Part shown: positions 9,211 to 20,501 of the stretch, one piece after another
Layout of the letters: each line of letters begins with the position of its first letter
How positions within the stretch are numbered: position 1 is the first letter of the stretch
Assembly (NCBI RefSeq): GCF_013426205.1
Contig: NC_089423.1
Span: 1,488,001-1,552,000 of the forward strand
DNA: 64,000 nucleotides
Source of the DNA: Metarhizium brunneum
Taxonomy: Eukaryota; Ascomycota; Sordariomycetes; Hypocreales; Clavicipitaceae
Reading direction: 5' to 3'
Notes under the pieces: generated by a model
Seen by the model: the letters and a program-made list of their open reading frames with translations, nothing else
What the model was told of the DNA's origin: nothing
The model's database searches: none
Program-made: the position numbers and the translations under genes

Positions 9211-9215
9211 TAATT
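9211..9215. repeat. 5-bp target-site duplication, right copy
   Basis: TAATT, identical to 1395-1399. Confidence 0.85.
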
Positions 9216-12200
9216 AAGTTTAGGTTTTTAGAGTTTTTTTAAAAAGAATATAATTAGGTGTAATTTTTCTTAATTATTTTATTATTTAAGTTATTTATTT
9301 AGTATAAAGTTTAAAGTATTTATTTTAAGCTTATAAAGTTTATTTTAATTAAGTATTTTTAATATAAGTTTTTTTATAATTAATTTTTTTATTTTTTAAA
9401 ATATTATATTTTTAAGTTTAATTTATTTAAAGTTAACTTTTTTTTTTATTAGGTTAATAAAAAGTTATAAAATATTTTTATATTTACTTAAAAACTTTTA
9501 ATAAAAATTTATAAATATAATAAATTTTTTTACTTTTTTTAGGTTAATAAGTATTAGTTATTTTTAAATAATTTTAATTTTTTTTAGGCTTATTTATACT
9601 TTTTTATATATAAGTATATAGCTTAAAAAGTATATAATTTATTTATAAAACTAATATTTAAAAGCTTTAATTAAAAGTTTATTATTTTATAAGGTTTATA
9701 ATATTTTATAAATATATTATTTATATTTTTTAAGTATATTTAAATAAATAAAAATATTATTAAAATATATAATTATAAATATTTTTAGTTATTTTTATAT
9801 AATTATATTAATTATCTTTTAAAATATTACTAATATATTAGTAAGTTTAAAGGGTATTATTAGGTACTTATAATATTCTTTACTAGTTTAAAATACTATT
9901 ATTTACTTATAGCTTTTTTTTATTTATATTAAATTATAAGCTTTTTTTAGGTTAAATATAATAAATTATTTAGTTTTTTTAACTTTATTTTATATTTTAA
10001 TTATAAGTAATAATAGGTATTAATTCTTAATTATAATTTTATTTAAGTATTAATAATTAATATATAATTATAGTTTTTTATTTTTTTTTAATACTTATAA
10101 AATTAAGTATTTTATTAAAAACTTTAATAATTATATATATTTTTTTTAATATATTTTTTAGATATTTTTTAAGTGCTTTATTTTACTTAGAGTTCTAGAA
10201 ATAAATTTTATTAAATATTAGTTTAATACTAGGCTAAAATTTAATTTTATAATTCTAATATAAATACTTTAGTAGTTTTATTTCTAGCTTTTTATTAAAT
10301 AGCTTATTATACTTTAAGTATTTTTTAGGAATTTTTATTATTTTAGCTTTTAGCTTTTTAGTAATTATATATATTTTTAAAAGCCTATTATAATTTAAAT
10401 AAAGTGCTTTTTATAAGCTACTTTTAGTATTATAATTATATTCTAATAAATTTTATTAAAATTAGCTAGTTTTTTAATTAATTTATAAATTACTTATTTA
10501 TAACCAGGGTATTTTTAATATAATATTATATTTTAAAATTATTATAATATCTAATATAATTTAATATTTTATACTTTATATATTAATTAAAAGCTATATA
10601 ATTTTTATATTAATTACTTTTTAGCTATACTTTATTATAATTCCTTTTATAATTATAAGTTAATAAAGCTTATTTTTAGGTATTTAAGATAATTATAATT
10701 TATTAATAAGATTTAATAAAATAAAATTTTCTTATATTTTATTATTAATTATTACTTAGATTTTTCTTTTTATTATAATTATATTAATTATAAAATATAT
10801 TATATTACTAATATTTATAATATATAAAGACTTATTAGATTTTTATTAAGAAATTAATTTTAATTATAATAATAGCTATTATTTCTTAATTTATTAGTTT
10901 TATTCTTATATTATTTCTTAGTATATTATTCTAGGCGCTATTATTAATAATTATCTTTTAATATATTATTAGAGCTTTCTTAGTAATTACTTAATTTATT
11001 ATTTATATTAATTAAATTTAGGCTAAGTAAATTACTTATAATTATATAGTTCCTTTTATTTTTATATTATAAGGCTATAATTTAGGTAGTATATATATTA
11101 TTTTTAGTATAATATAATTTTTTATTTAATATTTTTAAATCAGTTTATTATAATTTTAGTTATATTATAAAAGTTATTTTTTTCCCTTTTTATTCTTATA
11201 AAAATTATTTATTACCTTACTTATTATTAAGGTATATATAATAATTATTATTATAATAAAAAGTTTAATTAAAAAGTTTATATTTAACTTTTAGTTTATT
11301 TTTCTTAATTAAATAATTTTTTTTTTTAAATTAGTTCTAATAAAAGCTTATTTTTTAGTAATAATATTTAATATTCTTAAAAGTTATTAGGTATTAATTA
11401 GGTTTTAAATTTTTAATTTTTATTTAAACTAATATTATTTATTAATATATAATTTCTTTTATTATTTATTATATTAAGGTTTTATATAAGTAATTTTTTT
11501 TAATTTATTATATAAAATTTCTTATTTTTTATAATAAGCTTTTATTATTTTTTAAGAGCTTAGTATTTATTTATAAAGTATCTAATTTTATTATAATTAT
11601 AATAAGTTTTCCCTTTTTTTTTATTTATAATATTAAGTTTTATAAGTCTAGTATAATATTTATATATAATAAAGGTTTATTATAATTTATTATTATTAGG
11701 TTTATTAAACTTAATATAAGATTAATAGTTTTTATTACTTTTTTCTTAATATTATTTATATAAATAATTATTTACCTTAATAATTATTTTAATAAAATTA
11801 TTAAATAACTTAAAATAATCTTTTTAATAAATATTATTTTTTACTTTTTTTTTAAGTTTTTAATAAAAAACTTTTATTTTTGGTTTAATATTTTAATTAA
11901 GTTTTATTATAATATATTTAAACTTTTTAATATAATAAGCTATAAATCTGGTTTACTTAAGTTAAGTAAGCTATTATATAGCTTTTTTATACTTATTTAG
12001 GTTTTTAAATATAATAAAAAGTTATTTTTTAAAGGTTTTATAATTAAAAAAATATAAATAACTTTTATTTTAATTTTAATATTATACTTAAAATATATAT
12101 AAAAAGTTAGTTCTTATTATTTTATTATTTTTTTAGTTAAGAAATTACTAATATAAAAAATTTATAATTTAAGTATTATATAAATTTTTTTATTAACTTA

Positions 12201-13380
12201 AAAGTAAGCTTAGGCTTATATAAAAAAAGTTTTTTATATTACTTTTATAATTATTATATAATTTTAGCTTAAGAAATTTTAATATATTATAGGTTTTAAT
12301 AAGAGTTATAAGTATAATTTTATAAATTATTATAAGTTTTTTTTTTTACTTATTAAGTTTTTTATATAAATTATTTTATTATTTAAAAAGCTATTAATTT
12401 TACTTTTTTATTTTAATAATTTTATTATAAAAGTACTTTATTATCTCCTTTAAATTAATAGTTTTTTTACTTAAAGTAAATATCTTAGAAATTATTATTA
12501 CTTAAAATTTTAAGGTAACTTATTAAATAAAATTAATTAAAATATAATAATAGTTTAGGTTCTAAAGTATAATAAGTTTATTTTTTAAAAAGTAAATTAG
12601 GTTAAATATTATAAAGTAGCTTTAAGTAGTATTATAATAAGGCTATTAAAAGTATAACTTTTAATAATAAAATTATTATTTAGATTAATTAATAAAAATC
12701 TAAATTATTTAGCTATAAAAATACTTTTTTTTTAAGTACTTATTTATTTTTTTATTATAAATCTAAATTATTTAGATTACTTAATAATCCTAATAATTTT
12801 ATCTTATTAAATTATTTATATAATCTAATAAGCTATTATATAACCTAATATTCTTATTAGTTAATAACTATACTTATCCTTACTAGTATAGCCTAGCTTC
12901 CTACGTCTTGTGCAGTAACGTTTATAACACTTAATGCCTTTATAGGTTATTTATAATAGCCTTAATTTATTACTTTATAGCTAAAAAGCTGCCCTTTTAT
13001 ATTTATATAATATATATAATAAAAGCTTTATTTTTATTATTATTTATAGTTTATAACTGGCTAATTATTAGCTAAAAAGTTATAAAAAAAGCTATAATAA
13101 TATATTAAATAATTAATTTATTAATATTAAAGTATTTAATAGCTTTTTATATAAATATTTAATATTATTATTATAATATTATTATTATATAATAAGGCTA
13201 TTTAGGTACTTATATTTATATTATTAAATTAATAGCCTTAATTACTAGAAGTAAAAAGCTAGCTTTAATATTAACTTTAAATTAAGTAATTGTAATAAAA
13301 TAAGTAAGCTATAATAACTTTATATTAATTATTAATCTTATTTTATAAGTAAATTAATAATAAAAAAATTAAAAAGTAAG
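9216..13380. repeat. AT-rich, hyper-RIPed block, right flank
   Basis: Continues the left flank across the inserted element. C survives almost only in CpT and G almost only in ApG, stop codons fill every frame, and no gene can be supported. Isolated exceptions occur near 10501 (ACCAGGG), 10934 (GGCGCT) and especially 12870-12955, where CpA, CpG and TpGpC reappear for about 80 bp. The block ends sharply near 13380. It is best read as degenerate transposon DNA in constitutive heterochromatin. Confidence 0.85.
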
Positions 13381-13387
13381 TATTAGT

Positions 13388-13455
13388 TGTCCTGGACTTT
13401 TGTGGCTGTCCTAGAATTTTATGGCCAACTAAGTGGAAAAGGGTCCACTTAGTTG
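13388..13455. repeat. Tandem 19-mer and hairpin at the AT-block boundary
   Basis: Two diverged 19-bp copies stand head to tail (13388-13406 and 13407-13425), differing mostly by G to A changes. They are followed at once by a perfect 12-bp inverted repeat (CAACTAAGTGGA at 13426-13437 and TCCACTTAGTTG at 13444-13455, 6-nt loop). Such subterminal repeats resemble the end of a DNA transposon, but no second end was found. Confidence 0.5.
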
Positions 13456-14801
13456 CCAATGGGTAGCATGGAGCTTCCTGATTGACTAGAAGACCTAGAA
13501 GACATGATATTAGGTGCAGATGGATACAAGAAACGGCTCCGGACCGGGGACAAGTTGCGCTAGCCGCAGCTTTTGCACCAATGCTTACCATGGCGATTGA
13601 TGCAGGTGGCTGCATGTCCAATCTGCAAGGTGGCCAATCACGAAAATCCAGGTTGCCGAGTCGATGAAGGCCTCCCTCTCCAAAGCGATTGTCCTGTTTT
13701 CCCAGTACTCTACAGCCTCTCGTAATTGTATGGCACGCCCGAGCTTGGAGTTTTGAAATCCTGTATATACTTCGTATTGACTGGGCACAATGGCAATGTG
13801 GCTTCGGATGCTCAACTATCAGGCGGTATGAATGAATGTAAGTCGTCAAAGCGAGATGTGACGACGAGGTATCCTACTCCGCAGGATCGACGCCAAGAAA
13901 AACACTGCCTCAATAATCTCTCAGGATCAATCTTTTCTTCTGCCACGACACCCTTGTATAGTCGACACGTCCAATAGGTTCAAAGTCAACTTGGAGGGGA
14001 AAGGATGCCTCGCAGTCTCTGTCTAGCGGTCTGTCGGAACCGTGAGATAAGAATATGTCGTGCGGCTGGCTAATCACACCGTTTAAATGCAGCGATACTC
14101 ATGCATCTCGTTGCCGCTTTTCCGGTTTCTGTCGCAGAAATCTTTCGAAAGTGATAAGTTAGCTTGGCTTTACAAGCCCATCGGGCAGGACCGCATGTAC
14201 ATACAAGGATGAAGGGTAACATATCCCAATATCCAAGGTGAATCAGCTCTAGCTAAATAGTGTAATATTGGTTCTGGCCGCCAGTGCCGACTAAAAGAGG
14301 CTGTGTATTTCGAATTTTGTCAAGAAAGAATCCAGCGTGTGTTTTACATGGATAGCAGAGATGAAGTGCGGAGCAAAATGGCCAGCATCAAATTACGGCA
14401 TCGGTTCAAACCGGCTGATGAAATGGCAGGCACGACTGGCTGGCAACTCTCAACATAGCAAGAGCCCTCTAAAAAGCACTTGAACTGATGAAGCTGGTCC
14501 AATGGTCCTGGCTGTAAACTATCTTGATACCCATGAAGCACATAATGTCTCATACAGGCACAGTAATTTGAATATATGGTATGTAGTTGGCAGAGATATC
14601 CATAAACAGAATGATGCTTTCCTTGGCCGCGTCTACATGTTTCAAGACAACGTTTGCTTGTTCCACTGCTCACCCACAAATTACAACGTCATATACATAA
14701 GTTTACAACACCGTGTGGTCTACTTGGATTGTACAATGCATCGCAACTCTCCTCAACCCTTCGCAACGGCCAACAACGGCGCTCACTAAATCGAAAGCTT
14801 C
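13456..14801. other. Boundary region without a supportable gene
   Basis: Base composition returns to normal. The open frames here (for example 13343-13849 minus, 168 codons) show no recognisable domain, and the longest runs back into the AT block. It is the downstream flank of MSF1 and may hold its 3' UTR and decayed repeat DNA. Confidence 0.5.
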
Positions 14802-16336
14802 TCAGCGAAGCTCAACACCTAATTCCCTAACTAAAGCCTCTCGCACACTTTCGTGAAAGCTGTTGGCTTCTTCGCTTGTCAGGGTACGCTCCAGGCTGCG
14901 GTATACAATGCGATAAGCCATACTCTTGCGACCAGTCTTGGGATGCACAAACTCATCAATAAGTCTAACATCCTCGACAACATCACCAGCTACATTGCGC
15001 ACAATTTCCATGACATCGTTCTCGTGGAAGTTGCCCTTTGTGTTTCCTCCAGCGGGTGATGTTGACGCCAGCCAGAAGGATACATCCCTGGGGCAAGGAG
15101 GGTATTTGGAGAATGGCGCAAACCTCTTGAGCTTATCGAGGTTATCGGACACGCCGGTGAACTGGGAGAGGAATCGTTGATCCTGTGACCAAAACAGGCG
15201 GATATCAGGAATCTTGAACAGCAGCATGGCGATGCGATCGATGCCAATGCCAAAAGCCCATCCCAGTTGCGATGGCACGCCTGCATTGTTGTAGAGACTT
15301 TGTCTAACCACGCCACATCCCAATACCTCCAACCAGTCTCCTGCATAGTAAACTTCCAGTTCCCATGAGGGACTCGTGAATGGGAAATATGCTTCCACCC
15401 AGCGCATTCGCAACGGCTCGTCAACGAAGGTAGGATCCTCTCGCAGAGCTGCGGCTTTGGCCCTGGAGAAGACATCCACCACCATGTTTTCCAGCGATCT
15501 CTTCAGATGTTCGCCAATTGCTTGGGCTTCAGCGGCAGAGTGGCAATCTTGCAGAGGATTGCGTTCATCGTGGTAGGGAGGGTTGGGGTCTTCGACTTCG
15601 ACATTGTGTTTGGGTAGCGTTTTCAAGTCGGCTCGCACAGCAGCAGCTATGTTGCCATTGGGGACCTTGTTTCGATCCCAGGATCTGGCTCCTTCCATCT
15701 GGTGAAAGACAGGGTAGTGGCTTCGATCGATGGCATCGCGTCGATATACATCCGCAGAAATTAAGTAACCCTCGCTCTCATCCGCTCGGAAAGTGTCGGC
15801 CTGGTGCGCGCTCGTGTGTGTTCGGAGGAGAGTCTTATCGTTTATGTAGTAGGTATCAGACAAGGCTCGCCCTGGATGGTTTGGCGAGAAGCCGAGAGAG
15901 TCGAAGTTTTGGTGTGTTGACACAACCGGGTTGTATTCGTTGTAGTAGTTGTATGTGGGCGAGGGGAAGTTCGACTCTATTATTTGTCGAGTTATATACA
16001 CAGGGTGGTCTTTCTGGAGGTGTAGCTTCCGAGACGTGGCGTCTAATACATTGGACGGCACATTAAACCATGCGGGATCAGTCTTGTATGTGCCGCCCCG
16101 GATTGACACAGAACTGTTGGAGGCATTCGCTGGTTTCGAGGAGAGCAGGGTCCCTGTGTATAGAAATCAAGTATTAATACGACTTTAATTTACTCAATTT
16201 ATACCACACTATATGACAAACCCGAGGAGGAATACTGCCGAATCGCACATGATGGTCGGATAGAGCAGTATCGAGAGGAGCGAACCTGCCGGTTGCACCT
16301 CAAGAGGCCGCGCATAGCCCCAATTCGTACCGACAT
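14802..16336 (-). CDS. MSF1: Phenylalanyl-tRNA synthetase, mitochondrial
   Basis: Class II synthetase that charges mitochondrial tRNA-Phe in the matrix. Model: exon 1 16336-16222, intron 16221-16154 (68 bp, GTTTGT donor, ACACAG acceptor), exon 2 16153-14802, 488 residues. Exon 1 encodes an Arg/Ser-rich, acid-free N-terminus (MSVRIGAMRGLLRCNRQ), a good mitochondrial presequence. The core shows motif 2-type sequence (RTHTSAHQADTFR, then YPVFHQMEGAR) around residues 145-190 and motif 3 (FGIGIDRIAMLLF) near 340. About residues 383-488 form the FDX-ACB anticodon-binding domain (PFSKYPPCPRDVSFW) found in the monomeric mitochondrial enzyme. The closed length and presequence support the intron. It is divergent from DIC1, with an 879-bp intergenic region. 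Confidence 0.93.
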
Positions 16337-17215
16337 GTTGGTGGTTTGGCTCGCTGTATAGTTCCAATCACATAATTCGGCACCTTGTCGATGCGTTGGG
16401 TGCCAATTTGTTCACGGACAGCTTAAGCAGCTTAAGCTGTGATGTTGTCGAAGCTGCCGGGTCGAACCTCAAAAGTTAGGCAGGACCCTGGATTTAAGCT
16501 GGCACAGGCTACCCTATAGCCAATGTTGCCTGGGTTGTTCAAACCCCCATCCAAAAAGGCACGACACCAGAATGTGATTTCATCATATATTCTGAATAAT
16601 CTGTCGACTTTTGGTACGTGCAGGATCGGCCACGGGCATGCGGTTGTTGCGCATTGATGAAGGCTCTTCCGAGCTCATCTCGCGGACCGTTTCCGCTGCC
16701 CTGTGATACTGTGAGCGCCACTGGCGTCCAGATATCTTCAATAGCCATTTGGCTCTTCCACATCCAGACACAGCCGGGTCGAACAAGACAGAAAAGACAT
16801 AAGCAGGATATACAGACGCCCTTTCAAACCCGACAAAGCTAAGACGCTAAGTCAGTCAACTGGCGAGCCAACATCAAACATTGAACGCTGCCCGTGCCTG
16901 GCCACCTGCTCTGTACTCTGTACTACGTCACCGCCTACCGTCGGGTCCATTTTTCTGCCACCACAGCCGACGTCAACGCCGAGACTCTAAGCCGAACTCT
17001 AAGCACCTCTGTACGGAGACATGTCTCTCACTCACATCACTTTTGTGTCTTGACCTCCGTTTTGCGCAATCCTTCATTTGGCAATTGGGAGTTGCAGCTA
17101 GCACTCGCGAATTGAATCGCGGAAAGAAGAGAAAAAAAGTGAAAACGAGGTCGCCTTGTCACAGCTGTGCGATGCATCTATAAGCTCCTGCTGCTAACCG
17201 CAAACCCTGCACATC
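16337..17215. promoter_or_regulatory. Divergent intergenic region, MSF1/DIC1
   Basis: 879 bp shared upstream region of two nuclear genes for mitochondrial proteins. No clear TATA box or gene was recognised. Short open frames here lack domains. It should hold both promoters and 5' UTRs. Confidence 0.5.
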
Positions 17216-18411
17216 ATGGCCTCATCGGCTCAAGAGTCGGCACCGGCCCGCAAACTCACCAAGGAGGAGCGGGCTGAGCAGCGCAAAAAGAAGATAGGGC
17301 CTCCTATCCGATATCCTTTTTGGTTTGGAGGAAGCGCGAGTAGTATGGCTGCCTGCGTGACACATCCCCTGGACTTGAGTACGTTGAATTTTATTTATTT
17401 TTTTATTCTTTTTTTGGTAGCCGGTTTGTCCCATGACGTGTAGATTTGTCGCTAACTCGCCAATAGTCAAAGTATGAACTATTCCACAGAGCCATAAAAA
17501 TTCCCCCGTCACAACATGGTCGTAATCCAAAGAGTAGGTAGTCTCTAACATGGCACACCCAGGTGCGGTTACAAATGCGCAAAGGCGACGCTCCCAAATC
17601 CATGAGCGGCACATTCGTCCACATTGTCAAGACGGACGGCCCCCTCGCCCTCTACAGCGGCATATCTGCCTCTCTCCTCCGCCAACTGACCTACTCAACC
17701 GTCCGATTCGGCGTCTACGAAGAGATCAAGTCGAGATACACCAAGTCCGGCCGCGAGCCCACATTCCCCGTTCTTACCGCCATAGCCATGACGTCCGGTT
17801 TCCTAGGCGGCATCGCCGGCAACTTCGCTGACGTGCTCAACGTGCGCATGCAGCACGATGCTGCGCTTCCCGTGAATGAGCGGAGGAACTACAAGCATGC
17901 CATTGACGGCATGGCTCGCATGGCCAGGGAAGAGGGCGCACTTAGTTGGTTTAGGGGCTGGCTTCCCAACAGCAGCCGCGCGGCGGTCATGACGGCCGGT
18001 CAATTAGCCACGTACGATACCTTCAAGAGGCTGCTTATTGACTACACTCCGCTAGGGGACACCCTAACAACGCACTTCTCCGCATCCTTCTTGGCTGGGT
18101 TGGCGGCTGCGACAGCCACGAGCCCAATTGATGTCATCAAGACAAGAGTCATGTCGTCGACGCAGAAGCAGGGCATTCTTCGAATAGTGGGAGATATCTA
18201 CAAGACCGACGGTCTGAGATGGATGTTCAAAGGCTGGGTTCCCAGCTTCCTGCGACTAGGACCGTATGTTGTCCCCTGCTCTCGCGCCCGCGACATCGGC
18301 AAGATTAGCTAACGAACCCGTGTTAGACACACCATCTGTACATTCGTCTTCCTAGAGATGCACCGCAAGACATATAGAAAAGTCAAAGGACTAGATGAGA
18401 AAAATCTATAA
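17216..18411 (+). CDS. DIC1: Mitochondrial dicarboxylate carrier
   Basis: SLC25-family inner-membrane carrier that exchanges malate or succinate for phosphate and supports gluconeogenic growth. Exons: 17216-17378, 17467-17471 (5 nt), 17563-18263 and 18327-18411, giving 317 residues. All donors are GTACGT, GTATGA or GTATGT, and each intron has a CTAAC branch. The microexon supplies ATC AAA (with one base from exon 1) and completes the carrier signature PLDLIKVRLQ. Without it the frame is lost or meets a stop. The three carrier repeats show PLDLIKVR, a degenerate FADVLNVRMQ, and SPIDVIKTRVM. The N-terminal PFWFGGSASSMAACVTHP is typical of fungal DIC1. Convergent with RPB3. Confidence 0.92.
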
Positions 18412-18897
18412 ACTGGAGACTACGCATGTACAAAGCAAAATCAACAACCAGCAGGCGTTACATTTAGAATGGGGGAGGCTACATCGGTTGCACTTTTTTT
18501 TTATTTCTGTTCCACCAACATTCTGGTCACAATCGGCTACTTGGAATCCCGCTCTCTATTTACTTGAAACGGGATACGGGCACGGACTCTAGATTGGCTG
18601 CTCGGCAATTTACTTATAGACATATAACACACAGAACGGCACATTATTCGCAACCCAGAGCAAACATCAAATAGTGATAGCACCTCACACAAGCTCATGG
18701 TCGACCGTCTTTACACGGCACAAGTGTTTCCCAATTGCCGCCATTTTCCGTTTGCGCTACGGAGTAAAATACTGTACAAAGCCTAAAACGACACCTCTAC
18801 ATAAATATTTGCCTAAATTTATCACGAAACCAATACTTTCAATAAATGGTCCGTTTGCCTGTAGCCTCCCAAACATCCCATGAAACGCCGTTTTGAT
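18412..18897. other. Convergent 3' region, DIC1/RPB3
   Basis: 486 bp holding the two 3' UTRs. It contains one TACGGAGTA motif at 18758-18766. No gene is seen. Confidence 0.5.
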
Positions 18898-20104
18898 TTA
18901 CTGCCACGACGACTGGCCATATGGTGTGGTACCGTATGCGCCAGCACCGCCTCCATACGCAGTGTTATTGCCTCCCCCGTACGTGGTATTCCCACCTCCG
19001 TAAGCAGTTATATTGCCGCCATAGGGAGTAGTATATCCGCCGTCCTGCCAAGGCGTAGTGCCGCCGTCCATGTTCATATCTGGACTTCTGGGGCCATCAA
19101 ACTCTGCTGGCTCTTCACCACCGTATTTCTTTGGATCGAGACCCTTTAAGAGCGCGCCGATCTTTTGTTGGAGAGCGCGGATGCCGCCTTGTACAATTTG
19201 ATCCGGCTCCATGCTGCCTGATGTTTCTACTTCGAAATAGAATCGGTCGGGGACCGCATCGTAGTTGAATGGCTCGCCATCTTGAGGGGGGTCTTCCCAC
19301 TCTGCGTATTTGCTCTTGGGCCTGGGGGTTACCGTTATTAGAATAATCACCAAATTCAAGCAATAGAGAAGAAGACATACCATTCCTTTTGAGGATCCGT
19401 GTTATTCTCATACCACAGATCCAAATGATGCAGCTTATTGTGAGGATCATATTCAAAGCCTACAGCCGACGTTGGCATCCACTTGGCGTGTTCCTTTGCT
19501 ATCCCCTTCTTCGCGATACAAGTGAGCTTTAGCTCCTGGTCTTTGCGTAGCTTGGCGATCAAGCATCCCATCCCTTCGGGGTCGTTAATAACGGGCGTCC
19601 CGACCTGGCTGGCATGACGGCCGTCGACGATCAGATCCCGCGCGTACACCTTCATAATTTCATCGCTAGTACATCTTGCATGTAGGGTCAAGTTAACGCT
19701 GCATTGTTCGCAGTATTGCTCGCAGTCGCAATCTCGGGAATAGTTGAGTTCGTTTACTCCTTTGGCGTCGAGAGGAATGAGACCTAATCTGTGCGCGATG
19801 AATTCGTCGGCAAGCACTGATGTGTTGACTTCGACCTCGACAAGGTCGATAGCAATAGTGGGCACTTCGGCCTGAATGATTCGTCGTATCGAATTGGCAA
19901 ATGAGAGGTTGGTTCTGGAGAGCGCAAAGTCAACGCGCGTGCTGTCGGCCTACAGAGAGGTTGAGAAAAAGGACAACCCATGTTAGAGACTTGAACCATA
20001 GCAAAGGACTACCGCACCGCTATAAACTCGGGGCGCCATACAGCTGATATGGTGACTTGGGGCTGCTCGGGCTCGCCATCCATCACCATAGGGTCGTAGT
20101 CCAT
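18898..20104 (-). CDS. RPB3: DNA-directed RNA polymerase II subunit RPB3
   Basis: Alpha-like subunit that pairs with Rpb11 to nucleate Pol II assembly in the nucleus. Exons: 20104-20042, 19949-19381 and 19321-18898, 351 residues. Introns are 92 bp (CTAAC branch) and 59 bp. The start [13 protein letters not shown] matches fungal RPB3. The core has [20 protein letters not shown], the conserved HRLGLIPLD segment, a zinc loop ([10 protein letters not shown], about residues 95-105) and the C-terminal dimerisation helix ([15 protein letters not shown]). The last 60 residues are a Gly/Tyr/Thr/Asn-rich low-complexity tail with repeated YGGGN units, likely disordered. The donor of intron 1 was chosen so that VTISA joins ADSTRVDF, as the family requires. 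Confidence 0.93.
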
Positions 20105-20501
20105 GCCGTCCATCGTGGCCAAGTCGGCAGCGGCCGCCTGCCTGCGCGGGACACGGCTATTCACGAATCGCAAGGTATTCCGAGACTACAGAGGCGAAGC
20201 TTCGCTGGGTTCGTATGCGATGGCCGAAAGCTGCGTTGTCGAGGGCAAACAACCTGTGGTAGTGGCCGGCCCGTCAGTTCACAATAAACTGCGATTCTGC
20301 TTAGCGCTCGAGCAAATGCCACCGGATCAGCGATAATCCGGAGACCCTCTTATCGCCCTGCCGGCCAACTGCGATAAGCAAAAAAAATCCCCGCCGCCAA
20401 TTCCTCAGCCAAGCTTCAACGACTGCCATTCTCTTTGTCTACACGAAATCTCTAATCAACCGTGACAATTGCAAGTCCAGGGAAGGGCCAAAGATCCAAC
20501 C
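20105..20501. promoter_or_regulatory. Divergent promoter, RPB3/SOF1, with three GCGATAA sites
   Basis: 397 bp between divergent start codons. GCGATAA occurs at 20330-20336 and 20371-20377, and its reverse TTATCGC at 20350-20356: three copies in 48 bp and 125-172 bp upstream of SOF1. They resemble both GATA-factor sites and the PAC element (GCGATGAG) of yeast ribosome-biogenesis genes. The latter suits SOF1. Confidence 0.5.

Noticed and set aside
13343..13849. 168-codon minus-strand frame at the AT-block edge
   Set aside because: Its C-terminus is RIPed A/T sequence and the rest spans the hairpin repeat. No domain.
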